Shown here piece by piece: positions 1 through 11,694 of a stretch of 64,000 nucleotides of DNA. Below the pieces are notes generated by a model. That model ran no database searches. It worked only from the letters and a program-made list of their open reading frames with translations, and was not told the DNA's origin. The stretch covers positions 1,488,001-1,552,000 of the forward strand of contig JAXQJY010000026.1 of the NCBI GenBank assembly GCA_037042185.1, read 5' to 3'. This stretch comes from Sordariomycetes sp. S80-01Y (lineage: Eukaryota; Ascomycota; Sordariomycetes). How positions within the stretch are numbered: the first letter of the stretch is position 1; each line of letters opens with the position of its first letter. The translations under genes were made by a program, and so were the position numbers.

Positions 1-2353
1 TCGTCATCAAGAACCTCAAAACCACACAATCACCGGCTCGCGAGGCCGAGATCAAGGAATTCTATAGACGCGCCCTCGAGGATATCTCGACGAGTCTAGA
101 CGCCATCTTTGTAGGCGAGACACCTCCGGTCCCTTTCGAGAAGCTGTATCGCGCTGTGGAAGATCTCTGCCGCAAGGGCGATGCGGACGATGTTGCCAAA
201 GTGTTGAAAAGGAAGATGAAGGAGCACGTAGGAAAGGTCGTGCTAAACAGGATCGAGAGGAACGGCAAGGCTAGCGATGTTGCGACTGCAGAGAGTCTGT
301 TGGGAGAGTGGCAGAATTGGAATGCGCAAATGACGATTGTCAGATCAACCTTCAGTTACCTGGACCGAACCCAGCTGCTGAGGGAGAAGTACCCTTCGAT
401 AAACGATATGACTATCTCCTTCTTTAGGGAGACGGCTTTTCCAGCTAAAGAATCGGCCTACCCTTACTCTGTGGGAAAGAAGGCGGTGCAAGCACTGTGT
501 GAGTTGATATCCATGGATCGCCACGGGAATGGACTCGATCCAGTGTTGCTGAAAGGTTCAATCCGGATGCTGAATATTCTTGGAGTCTACACACAACGCT
601 TCGAACCTGTTTTCCTCGAGCATTCACAGCCATTCCTCGAAGACTTCGGAAAATCCCACGAGTCGTCGAGTCTAAAGACTTATATCCTGGCCTGTGAGAA
701 GCTTCTGACGCGAGAACACTTCCGGTTTTTGGAGTTCAACATCGATTCAATGACGGAGAAGCGGTTGATGAGCATGGCGCACAAGACCCTTATTGATGAC
801 TACACCGACAAGCTCCTACATCGGGAGAGCCTTGACAAGCTACTCGGGAGCAAGGACGTTGAGACGATGATGAACCTGTACGAACTTCTGAAGCTTTCTG
901 GCATCCAAAAGAAGCTGCAGGATCCCTGGGGCGGGTACATCCGAGATACTGCAGCTACCATTATTAGGGACAAAGAGAAGCCCGAGGAGCAAATGGTGAT
1001 CCGGCTGTTGGATCTGCGACGATCACTCGAGCTGATGATTCGGGATGCGTTTGCCAAGGATGACGACTTCTTGCGGGCCATGAGGAATGCCTTCAGTGCG
1101 ACGATGAATGACAATACAGTAGCAAACGTATGGAGTATCGGTACTTCGAAGGTTGGCGAGATGTTGGCGAAGCACATCGACATGCTTATGAGGGGTGGCC
1201 TGAAGACCTTACCAGCGCATTTGTTATCAGATGTGAAGGATCGCGCAGCTGCGGAGAGGGAGGGGCAGGCCAGCACTGCAGATGAGGATGCAGAGCTCGA
1301 CCGACAGCTCGACCAAGCGCTTGAGCTCTTCCGTTTCATTGAGGGCAAGGACACCTTCGAAGCCTTCTACAAGAAAGACCTGGCACGCCGACTTCTGATG
1401 GGCCGCAGCGCCAGTCAAGATGCTGAGCGCAGTATGCTCACCAAGCTCCGCAGCGAATGCGGCATCAACTTCACCCACAACCTCGAGACCATGTTCAAAG
1501 ACCAAGAGCTGGCGAAGGACGAGATGGAATCTTTCAAAGACTGGTTGAATGCTGACGATGACCGAAAGTCGTCTATCGATCTTCAAGTCATGATCCTATC
1601 ATCATCGGCTTGGCCATCGTACCCCGATGTACAAATCAACCTGCCAGACGAGGTCGCCACCCAAATGGAGCGCTATACGAGGTTCTACAACTCTAAGCAC
1701 CAAGGCCGGAGGCTCACTTGGAAGCACTGCCTTGGCCACTGCTCCCTCAAAGCCCGATTCGATAAGGCCACCAAAGAATTGATGGTCTCGGCGTTCCAAG
1801 CCGTTGTGCTTTTGCTCTTCAACTACTCCGTCGCAGATGAATTCCTCAGCTATGAACAAATTTCCAAATCTACTGGGCTGAAAGGCACCGACCTCGAAAG
1901 GACGCTCCAGTCGCTCGCATGCGGCAAAGCGCGCGTCCTCACAAAACACCCCAAAGGGCGCGATGTCAACGAAACCGACACATTCACATTTAACAGGAAA
2001 TTCACGCATCCCAACGTAAGAGTGAAGATCAATCAGATCCAGCATAAGGAGACCAAGGAGGAGAACAGGGCTACGCATGAAAGGGTGGCGCAGGATAGAC
2101 GCTTCGAGACACAGGCCGCTATCGTGAGAATCATGAAGAGCCGGAAGACGATGACACACCCTGAGTTGCAGGCCGAGGTCATCAACATGACGAAGAAGAG
2201 GGGGAGTGTGGAGCCGGCACAGATCAAAAAGGAGATCGAGAGGTAAGTGTCAACAGCACCACCGTCCCCCACACCCTTGGCTAACGCTATAATAGTCTCA
2301 TCGATAAGGACTACCTGGAGAGAGAGGGCAATCTGTACACATACCTTGCCTAA
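1..2353 (+). CDS. cul4: Cullin-4 (CRL4 ubiquitin ligase scaffold), 5' end missing
   Basis: C-terminal two thirds or more of a cullin, the scaffold that joins a substrate adaptor (DDB1-type for cullin-4) to the RING protein Rbx1. The frame is already open at base 3, so the start lies left of the window. The cullin homology region is clear: YKKDLARRLLMGRSAS, then ERSMLTKLRSECG and MFKDQELAKDEM. The C-terminus has the neddylation site IVRIMKSRK (lysine near 2136) in a winged helix. One intron at 2243-2295 splits the Ser codon of EIESLIDKDYLERE, and the second exon ends in NLYTYLA, the usual cullin tail. Cullin-4 is preferred over 1 and 3 because of HKETKEEN and AIVRIMKSRKT, which follow the CUL4 pattern. 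The call as a cullin is certain; the paralogue is very likely. Confidence 0.95.
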
Positions 2354-3537
2354 CAGGAACCAACGGTGTTTGTGTAAGATACGCTGAGCTTGCGATTGAA
2401 GTAACTAGACTAGAGTTGGTACTCGTCTGCTCTCGATTGCGCGTCGCGCTGAATGGACGACGCATTATGACTATGACTACCACTGCGCATCGTCTTTGTG
2501 ATTCTGCCTATTGTCAGCCCTCAGCCCAGGGACAGCCCGGCGGTGGCAGACATACGACCACTCCAGGGCGTAGTCCCTTACTACTTGCTCATCGTGCTTA
2601 TCGCTTCAACCCAGTTTCAAGCTCGATACGCCTGTTGAGAAGCTAGCAACCTCGAGCGTCGGTTGTCGTCTTTGCTTCGTGAGGGCTTCAGTCTTCGAAT
2701 GGATTGTTTCCAGCCTGCGACGACCAGCAATATGGTGAACACATGGCTATGCCGACCCAACAAAGGTGGAGCCATCGTTGCTAGGGAAGATATTAGCTTC
2801 GATGCTGTCGCTGGACTCTAGATCGAGACACGGAGGGAGACACAATAGGGGGCTATGTTGGCACCATAATCTGCGGAAACCCTGTAGCTTTTGGGAGTCG
2901 TTGGAAGAGCGCCATTATGTTTGATCTATTCCCAGCCCGAGATATCAACATATTGATACAGTTTCATTGATTGAATTCGAACATGTTTGAGGAGCCATCA
3001 CCCCATGATCGTGACTGCTTCCCTCCTTATCGTCTTGCTATGAACAACGCACTGAGGTCCACGGCGACAATGGGGGTCGAAAAGCGGTGAATACATCATT
3101 GCGCTGTGGTTTCTCCTTGTACGAATGTGTGGTTCTTCAGCCCTCGACCCAAAGTCCACGTGCCGATCGCATTCAGGTCATCCGGAAGTTCGCCCCTTCA
3201 ACCCCTCAGTTGCTCAATGAAGTCTAGAAGCGGCACAGTATCGGTGATCAGCGACATTTGCCTCCGGTACCTAAGCGACTCAGCCAATTACGCGCAACAT
3301 ATGCCTTAATGTGGCTGCACCTGCAAGATGTTGCACAGAAATATTCGGACTTTCGATGCTGTATGGGGGCGACGCCGGGCTTTGCGGCCGACAACCTATC
3401 TGTATGCAGTTGACGACGTCGGCGGCACAGCGAAGGTCAAATTAATCATATAATGTTCCCATATCCTCAGCTTGATGCGAACCTTTGGTTGTTGTCTGCA
3501 ACTACCTTCAACCCTCCCTTAGTTCACAACTACAAAA
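2354..3537. other. Intergenic: cul4 3' flank and carboxypeptidase promoter
   Basis: About 1.2 kb with no coding potential I could support in either strand. It must contain the cul4 3' UTR and, at its right end, the leader of the carboxypeptidase gene, which has a CAAC-rich stretch just before the start codon. No repeats or RNA genes were seen. Confidence 0.6.
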
Positions 3538-4977
3538 ATGAAGTTCTCCAGAGCGACTGTACTGGGAGCTCTAACCGCATTCGCAGCGGCGGTGGCAAAC
3601 AATAATGCTGACACTGGTGTCTCTTACGACGGCTACCGGGTTTATCGAATAGCGGCGCAGGGCCGAGTTGAGGACTTGAAGAAGAAGTTGGACAATGCGC
3701 TTCCGTACTACATCCAGTGGAGCGAGGACGTCGACAGATTCATGGACGTCGTGGTCCCACCCCAGGGACAGGCAACGTTTGAGTCGCTCCAGCTCAACTA
3801 CAAACTCACTCACCAAGATCTGGGATCCTCCATTGCATCCGAAAGGGACTCCAGTCACCCATCAAAATGGAGGAGGCAAGAAGGGGGCGACAGCAATGCC
3901 TGGTTCGACTCCTACCACCCTTACGACGACCATGTTCAATACTTCAAAGACTTGCAAGAAGCATTTCCAAACAACTCTGAAATTATAGCTGCAGGAAAGT
4001 CTTACGAGGGAAGGGACATATGGGGACTTCACGTTTGGGGGGACGATGGGCCTGGGAAACCTGCCATCTTATGGCATGGGACTGCTCACGCCCGAGAATG
4101 GATCGTGGCACCGGTAAGTGTATCGAAGAACCGGGAGCCAGACTAGGCTAACCATAATTTCAGGTTCTTGAGTTCATCACGTCAAAACTTATCGAGGGCT
4201 ACAAGAGCGGCGACAAAACAGATGTAGCGACCGAAGTCTTAGATTCGTATGACTACTACGTCTTCCCTTTTGTGAACCCAGACGGTTAGTCACTGATCCT
4301 GCAAGACTTCTCCTCAATTGACTGATTCTCCAGGCTTTGTGTATACACAAAAATCAGATCGATTGTGGCGGAAGAACCGCCAGCCTCCACCCAAGGGCGC
4401 AAACGCCTCCTGCTACGGCATCGACATCAACCGCAATTACGAGTTTGCCTGGGACTCTAATGACCTGGGAGCCTCGACAGATCCTTGCGCTGTTGACTAC
4501 CGTGGCGAATCCGCCGCTTCGACAATTGAGGTCCAGAATCTCGATAAGTTCGCCGGCAAGATCAGCGAAGGGCAAGGCATCAAGCTCTTTGTTGACTGGC
4601 ACAGTTTCGGCCAGTACATCATGTACCCCTTCAGCTACAACGAGACTATCTACCCCCCGGAACTGGGCAAATGGGCAAAACTCGCCGCCTACACAAGTAG
4701 GGCTATTTTGAACCACGACCTCGACGTAAGGACGCCCTACTTGTTCGGGCCAAATGGGGCAACGCTCTATCCGACTACGGGGTCGGCGCCTGATCACATG
4801 TATGCAGTGCACAAGGCCGATTTTGCGTATACCATCGAACTGAGAGATCAGGGCGACTTCGGCTTCGTGCTACCGCCGGGCCAGATCAGGCCGGCTGCAG
4901 AGGAAATGTGGTCAGGTCAAAAGGAGATGTTGCGGCTTATGGGAGAGACCTTCTTCGACGGTGTTGGAGAGGTGTAG
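3538..4977 (+). CDS. Secreted zinc carboxypeptidase (M14A, carboxypeptidase A-like)
   Basis: Extracellular metallocarboxypeptidase that removes C-terminal residues from peptides. Three exons: 3538-4113, 4164-4284, 4334-4977 (446 residues); both introns are about 50 bases. Residues 1-20 are a signal peptide (MKFSRATVLGALTAFAAAVA), followed by an activation propeptide (YDGYRVYRI to about 115, with a basic KWRRQ site) and the M14 domain. Zinc ligands are in GTAHAREW (His, Glu) and DWHSFGQ (His); substrate-binding NR is in DINRNYEFAW, and the catalytic Glu is in YTIELRDQGDFG. All key residues are present, so it should be active, unlike the Ecm14 pseudo-peptidases. The catalytic part looks full length. 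The likely role is nutrient acquisition or host protein digestion (inference). Confidence 0.93.
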
Positions 4978-5069
4978 TGTGATTGGCGGATAGAAAAGAT
5001 GGTTCAAAACAGTTGGCATGATGTCGACACGAATGCCAGAGTCGGCGAACTGTAATACAGTCGGCTGTC

Positions 5070-6015
5070 TCAGCTACCTTTTCTTTGCCGCTTCATCCCT
5101 AAATGATGCTCTTGAATGTGCCTCCGAACATAGTCCATGCGCCTGTACGACTTGTAGCAATCCTGGAATGGACATGACCCTCCGATTGTAGGAAAATGCT
5201 CCCGAATAGCCCATTCAACGTGATTTATCCAAACGTGCCGGTTCAACTCTTTGGACTCTTGGGCGCCATGCCAGCCACAATTGTCAGCAGGGCACTTCTG
5301 GTGATTCTCGAGGTGCTCTCTTAGAATGATTCAGCATCAGGGATAGTTTTGGGCTTGGAACGAGACGCACCTGTACTCAGCAGAATTAGAAGCCTTGAAC
5401 CCACAGAGTTTCCAATTGCACTTCAGGCGTTTTCTTGTCCTAGCAGGTTTTACCAGATGATGGCGACTGCAATTCCTTGGCCCGGAGTACATGTCGGGAA
5501 GTTGTAGTTGACGGCCATTGTTATCGTGAAAGAGTTTCGTAAGTTTGTGCGTCTTGTAAGGACCCTTAGATACCGAGCGAACCGAACCCCCATCAGTAGT
5601 TGTATTTAACCGATGGGAAGATTTCGTAACCCTCTCAGCTCATGCGTCGTGGGCTGGTATCAAAGGAAGCATCGATGCAGGTTCTGCGGATTGTCGACTA
5701 TGCACTTCAGACGAAGCTTCCAAGTGGGTTGAGTGTTGGTGTAATGCAGTCGATGCGTGATGAACAAATGAATGGGAAGCTGTAGTTGGAAGGCTGATAG
5801 GTAATGACGGTGCTGGACTACCAGCAGCTTCGGCTCCCAACAGCGGAGGGTCCTCGGCGCCCTCTCGAAAAGCCTGGCTGAAGGAGAAGCCCATCCTCGG
5901 TCAGTTCCAGGTGCAGAAGAATAATTCCAGGATAATTTTCAGTAACCGACGGCATCATATTATAGCCAGCTTGGAACAGGCTGCCCCCCCAACTAGATAA
6001 CGACTCTTCACTCAT
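5070..6015 (-). CDS. Putative C2H2 zinc-finger protein, three fingers, N-terminus unsettled
   Basis: The firm part is two C-terminal exons, 5371 up to about 5639 and 5070-5319, joined by a 51-base GT-AG intron (5320-5370) that splits an Arg codon inside the first finger. They encode three consecutive fingers: C-x4-C...H-x3-H beginning CNWKLCGF and ending EHLENH, then CPADNCGW...HVWINH, then CPFQDCYK...HIQEHH. A basic KPARTRKRLK stretch precedes them. An ATG at 5492 would give a 123-residue protein. Upstream frames at 5640-5894 (Ser/Pro/His-rich, same frame but closed by a stop) and 5818-6015 (begins MSEESLSSW) look like N-terminal transcription-factor sequence, but I found no good intron to join them. 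It may be a nuclear DNA-binding regulator, or a decayed gene. Divergent from the deaminase gene at 6244. Confidence 0.55.
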
Positions 6016-6243
6016 GGCCGCCTCATCCCACGGGGCGGACCGTCATGCCCCATGTTTTGGGCCAATAGCGTGAAAAGAAGATAGCGGAATTGTGTATGGC
6101 GCGGATGGTGGCTGAGACAAAAGTCTGAGGGGTCGAGCGTTAACCAATTACAATGACACTCTTATGGTCTCCCTCCCACATCCGAATCAGGCAAATGATA
6201 GAAAGCAAAAGTCTGTCCAAGCTGAAAAGACTCATGGCCCGGC

Positions 6244-7799
6244 GTGGTTGCGAGGAGAGGACACACTCCGCGATCCATGAGCCTGCAGCGAGTCTACAAG
6301 ATGGCTAAAAAGCAACAACTGTCAGGAGATGTTCGCAAACGTTTCATCGTTGTCAAAGTCCTGCTGTTTCTTCTCGATCCTGTCAGAGGTGAGCCCACGG
6401 TTCACAGCCTCGATAGACATCCCCAAAATTGCGCTGGAAAATTGGAGCATCTTCAGAAGAAATTCCTCGATTCATTTGCCCTGATTTGCTCGACATCGAG
6501 CAAAGGCTCGGAGACAGCTGCGGCTGTTTGCTTGGAAACAGACCACCCCATGGGAAATGTCTTGCGCATTGCTCGCAACCAGGCAATCCCACCCGACTTG
6601 ACTGAGCGACTTGAAAGTATTTTGGAGAGCCTCAGCACAGTTGCCAATGATCGTTAGTACGATATTCCTGGGTGTCGAGAACCGAACTCTGATGGGCATC
6701 TTCTTGCGCAGCTGCCGCCTCTATCAGGATGGAAGACGCTGTTCTCTCCCAAATCATTGAGTTGACCTCGGCCAAGATTTACAGCCTACTGAAGAGGCTT
6801 AACAAGCCCGAGGTTGCGGCCGTGGTCCATGAGAAAACCTCGAGAACACACGTGGAGCAGCTCATATGCGCCGAAGACGACATCGTGGGATTGTCGTTCA
6901 GGCGGTGGATTGACAACTTCTTTGCCGTCATATGTCTTGGTTCCAACGTGGAAGTAGACGAGCTGAAGCGGCACATAAAATGGGCTTCCCGTGCGAGATG
7001 GTGCTATTCTGAGCAGATCGAGTCCCTCTTCTGCTCCAATGGCGAAGAGTTACCATCTTAGATCAATAACATCTACAAGATCGGTCGGTACTGGGTTGCC
7101 ACAAAGGTCATGGTCAAGCTTGCTCTAAAAAAGCCAGCTTTGTTCACGTCGCTCCACGCCAGAATCGTTGACACGCCTCTATCGCATACTTCTTCAATGA
7201 GGAGCAATGAGAACCCGTTGACGGATGTGTTGGAAAGGTTAACTGAGCAAAAGGATAACCAAGAACTGATGCAGCAGCTAGGCAAGGTCTGGCTAACAGA
7301 TGATCCCGAGGCACGTTTCAGGAAAGCCTGTGACCTTAGGCTTACTGTACATGCGGAAATGCAGCTTCTAAGCTTCTATGACGATCACCCGGAGCTGACA
7401 CCAAAGTTTCTCTTCATGGGAACTAGCAAGAAAGCATGCTTCTTGTGCCATCGGTTCCTATCGCGCCATCCGTTGAATATTGGCGTCTCAGCATGCCATC
7501 AAAAGCTCTACCCGTCGTGGGAGCCAGCTGAATGCACGCGGGGCTCAGTGCGTCAGTCCCACAGGGTGCTCTTGTGGGACCTCAACCGACACTTGGAGCA
7601 GACAGCCGCTCGAGATTTGCAAACAAGGCTTGGTATACAGCGCCCCAGGACGCTGGATTCTACAGCAGGCCCTTCTCTCCCAACGACTTCTAGTCTGTTC
7701 TCGGCGCGGTGGACGACGGAAATACCCCAGCACAGCTCAAATTCAAGCCAAGCCGAGGTTTCTGTGGTAGAAGATGCTCCAGTGACGCTTGATGCTTAG
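6244..7799 (+). CDS. OTT_1508-type nucleic-acid/nucleotide deaminase-like protein
   Basis: Fungal member of the OTT_1508 branch of the cytidine-deaminase superfamily, a family with bacterial toxin relatives and many fungal copies of unknown role. The zinc site is visible in the last coding segment: VHAEMQLL (His and catalytic Glu, near 7350) and KKACFLCHRFL (C-x2-C, near 7430-7450), preceded by the helical region typical of the family. Segments: 6244-6652, intron 6653-6711 (GTTAGT donor, TTGCGCAG acceptor), 6712 onwards, and a last part to 7799. The frame is interrupted once between the second and third parts; either a small extra intron removes this or the gene is no longer functional. An in-frame ATG at 6277 is an alternative start. 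The next gene, on the same strand 480 bases on, is a HerA-like ATPase. Target nucleic acid and pathway are unknown. Confidence 0.75.
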
Positions 7800-8277
7800 G
7801 TCTTTTGCAAATTGCAAGTACAGAAGCTAGTGAACCGAGGTTTACCAGCGTCATCTCTACTCCGTGCTTCTCGTTCTTAGCGCATCGTACGCATGAGCAT
7901 TCTTATTGTGCCGTCTTGTTCGTCATGCCATGCTGGGTGAAAGTAGGGCTATACCCAGCTCAATGACAAAGAATTTACACCCAAGGGCGTGTCACATGGG
8001 TGAATTCGTGGAGAATAATCGCAGAGAGCCGAGACAAGAAAAGCAAATGTCAGTTGTCTAGCTGAGTCTCTCTGGTCGAACGTGACACCAGGCTATCTTC
8101 GGTAGCCAGGCGATACAGTAACATCTGCATCGGGGCCTACCCAGGATCCTATTTCTAATTCCGGAGCTCCCTGATAACATGTCGGGGCTAACGTGGCGCG
8201 CACCTGTTGGTGAGCTGCGGGAGGCCGACACGGCACGCCTTGCGTCTGTGAAACTAGTGGCGTGAATATTCATAACT
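7800..8277. other. Intergenic between deaminase and HerA-like ATPase genes
   Basis: 478 bases with no supported gene. The spacing is enough for a separate promoter for the ATPase gene, so the two genes are neighbours in tandem rather than a demonstrated shared transcript. Confidence 0.6.
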
Positions 8278-10160
8278 ATGCAATTCACACTCTCAAGAAG
8301 TGACCCGATGCTATCAAATTTCCAGCTACTTAATGTCCCGTTGCTCATCGTAAATAGGCCCTTCGAAGTAATCCACAAGAGCATGAGTAGCCACCATCAA
8401 CTTGGCCTTCCGTTGACTATGGAGAACCTGAAGACCGTTCTGGATTCCAGAAACCGACTCGCGGCTCATAGGTATCTCTTACGGAGCGGAAACGAGGATG
8501 GCTACGATACTGAGCTTTACAATGCTCCCATATTCACAGAGATTGCCCGCAATGCCAGTCTCAAATCAGTCCACGCCTCAAACGGAGAAGAAAGTCCACT
8601 TGAGGGTCCTTTCAGCCAATTTGGACTCATCGCAGGGGACATCACAAAGGAAACTTCCAACTTGCAAGACAACCGATTGTTTCAAAACGTTTCGTCGCCT
8701 TCCAGCACGTTCATTTGCGGGAGTCAAGGCTCCGGCAAAAGTCACACACTCAGTTGTTTGCTAGAGAACTGCCTCATACCTTGTGCAGCCACAGTTCTAC
8801 CGAGACCTCTCACTGCTCTTGTTTTTCACTGTGACACATTCGTTTCCGACACAGGAGGCGCTCCATGCGAGGCTGCTTATCTGTCGTCCCACCCCGACGT
8901 CTCGGTGAGGGTTCTGTGCGCTCCGACAAACAGAGTTCAGATCAAGGTGAGTCATATATTCGCAGAGAAGTCGCCATGTTCTGAACATAGTAGCGCATAT
9001 ATGAAGATCTCCCCAATGTGCGTGTCGAGGAGCTCAGGATTGACCAGACCGACCTTAATACCCGAAGGATGCTCGACCTGATGGCAGTAAGCTCAATAAA
9101 GGGAGAAGGTATGCCCTTGTACCTCCATGTCATTAGCCGAATCTTGAGGGATCTACGGATGGAGCAGCAAAAGTCAGACTCCCCGTTCAACTACGGGAAG
9201 CTGAAGAGTATGATCCAGCAGCAACAGACTCTGAAGGAGGGACAAATCGCCCCTCTGCAACAAAGGCTCGAAACTTTGGAGAGTTTCATGGTTAAAACAC
9301 AAACTTCTCAATTAGATATATCAGGTGGAAAGATGGGGGGCTCAACGAAGAATAGTTCTAAGCTTAGGGATGCGGGAACGGAGTGGTCCACAAAGGTACA
9401 ACCCACCACTCCCTACAACTGTTAGCTAACATGTGGTTTGCAGGCTGGTCAGCTCACCATAGTCGACTTGTCATGTCCCTGCATAACTGCCGAGATGGCC
9501 TGTTCACTTTTCGGCATATGCTTAAGTCTGTTTGTTGAGCAGAAGACACATGTCGGACGTGTTGTAGCACTCGATGAAGCGCATAAGTATATGACGGACA
9601 GCGCAGAGTGTCAAACCTTGACTGAGTCCCTGCTCTCAATTATCCGTCTTCAGAGGCACCTGGGCGCCCGCGTTATTATATCGACACAAGAACCAACAGT
9701 CTCGCCAAAGTTGCTCGATCTATGTTCGACCACGATCGTTCATCGCTTCACTTCACCGGAGTGGCTACAAACGCTCAAGAAGCACCTTGCGGGTGCTTCG
9801 AGCTGGGCGATAGCTCAAGGCAAGGCTAAAGCACTTTCTGGCAGTGAGAAAGAATCGTCGCAAGACGGGCCAGGAAAAGAGAGTTCCTTGGCGGCTCAAG
9901 ATCCTAATACGCAGATGGACTTGTTTTCCCGTATCGTCAATCTAAAGGCCGGCGAAGCCCTTCTCTTTGCACCAACTGCCGTGGTGGACGTCCGAAACGT
10001 TGACAGCGGCCCCGTGTCAGCCACTCCAGACGATGCATGCACCGCAAATGGGGGGGTCTCCTTGAAGAAAGAGATCGTCCAGCTCGGTAATGGAATCCTC
10101 AAGGTCCGCGTCAGAAGGAGGGTTACCCAAGATGGGGGTCAGAGCATTATGGCATATTGA
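8278..10160 (+). CDS. HerA/FtsK-like P-loop ATPase
   Basis: Protein of 595 residues in three exons: 8278-8946, 8994-9395, 9444-10160; the introns are 47 and 48 bases, the second with a GCTAAC branch site. Walker A is GSQGSGKSHT (about residue 150). Walker B is VVALDEAHKYM, followed by LGARVIISTQEPTVSP, the sensor-like strand characteristic of HerA/FtsK-fold ATPases, which in bacteria and archaea form hexameric DNA pumps or translocases. Between the Walker motifs lies a Gln-rich, probably coiled segment (KLKSMIQQQQTLKEG onwards) in place of a compact insert. The 100 or so N-terminal residues match no domain I know. Family membership follows from motifs; DNA pumping is inference. The position just after a nucleic-acid deaminase gene is suggestive of a joint function. 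Confidence 0.82.
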
Positions 10161-10318
10161 AATAAGGTTAGGGTTGAGATGGTGCGCTTTGGAAAAATAA
10201 AGTTTTCACAGAATCTCCCGTTCTCTTATGGTTAATGAAGCACTCGCCAGCGTAATCATCACGACTTTCACCTACGAGATTACAGACAACACGGCCCAGT
10301 CCAAGTTGTACCAGAACA

Positions 10319-11694
10319 TCAGGTTCTAGAGACCTTCCACTCATTCCGCACGGCAATACCGCTAGTGGTCTTGGTCCCAATACCCAGCCTAGTCTCAGAC
10401 CCAGAATCGGCACCATCCCACTCTGGCCCGTCACTAGAAACGCCCCTCTCATCGACCGCCGCTCCCTTAACGTCCGTATTGTTGGCAATGCTCCTGAGCT
10501 CAAAGTTTGTCTCGAGCACAGAGTCGTCTTGGCCCCGTCTTCTCGCTCGTCCGCCAGACCCGCCAAAAGTGCCGTTAGGCAAGGCCCTTTTGTGGGAACC
10601 GTCAGTGTTCTTCTCGCTCTCCTCAAGGCTGTAGCCGCCGTAGCGGGCTCTGTAGCGTCTCCAGAGTGGTCGGAGCATGGGAATACTGATGGTGATGATG
10701 GCGAACTGTTGTTCGATGACCGTCAGGAAAAGGTTCGTGGGGAGAGTGTGTGTGATATCGCCGGTCATTGATGTTGTCACGACGTAGATGGCCCGGATGA
10801 TGCCGACAACTGTCATGCCGATTCCGATGGAGAAGGCGAGGGAGAGACCGAGCTTGTCTGAAGTGCGCATATTGAGCTGCCAGATCGTGTCTATGAAGTG
10901 TTAGTCTCTCATAATGCACCGAAGAATTGGGACTTACACAAAGGCAGCACAATAACTATGAAGTCCAGCACTACGTTGATGCTCAGGCCAGACTGGAAGA
11001 ACTTCGACTGGTTCCCGCACTTTACCTCAGCGGCCAGCCGAAGGTCCCATTGGCCTGCAACAGGAGTGCAGATGAAAGTGGCCGCGAGGAAGTGTGCAAC
11101 AGCCCAAGCCACGACGAGGCCCATGGTGGCGAAGGTGGCAATCCGCATGCCTCGCCCGACGAAGACACGCAGGTAAAAGAAGCATACGCTCAGCTTCAAT
11201 GTCATGTTGGCGAAAAGGAAGAGAGCTTGGATGATGTAGATCAACTTTGAAGAGAGTCATCAGCCAGTATTTTTAGAGGATTCAATAGGGCTCCGAGGAC
11301 CCCTGAGCTGAGGGAATAGCGTACCAAGTAGATGGAGGAAAGATTGATTATAACCTCCTCAACGTAATAGCCGGATCCTAGGACGTCCACTGGAGGAGAA
11401 GTCAGTGAATACCCACCAATAGATGGCGGACCGTGCAGTATACGTACAACAAATGGCGTCGATGAGGGTAGCACAGCATAGTACCAGTGCTATTGCAACC
11501 ACCCCGTCGTCCCATCCAAACGATGATGTGGTCGCTCGCGAGTAGAAGCGAAGCCCCACGATCAGGAAGACGATGCCTTGGATAATGCAGTTTGCAACCA
11601 GGAAAGCCAGACTTCTGCTCTCAATGGGGTATTCGACCCAATGATATGGCGACTTGTCCGGAGGGAACAGAGCGAGCATCGCTTCCGCAGACAT
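10319..11694 (-). CDS. PTH11-related/fungal rhodopsin-domain 7TM membrane protein
   Basis: 396-residue integral membrane protein in four exons: 11448-11694, 11325-11389, 10938-11244, 10319-10890, with introns of 58, 80 and 47 bases. It follows the layout of the large fungal rhodopsin-like family that includes PTH11-type receptors: N-terminal TM (FLVANCIIQGIVFLIVGLRF), a WDD motif after TM2, the FFYLRVFVGR and FICTPVAGQWD signatures, then LYTIWQLNM before TM6-7 (LGLSLAFSIGIGMTVVGIIR). The last 110 or so residues form a polar cytoplasmic tail rich in Ser, Gly and Arg. These proteins sit in the plasma membrane and some sense host or surface cues; the ligand here is unknown. The splice chain restores the family motif exactly across intron 3, so the model is reliable. 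Confidence 0.9.

Noticed and set aside
1602-2159. 185-codon minus-strand frame inside cul4
   Set aside because: Shadow of the cullin homology region; no independent support.
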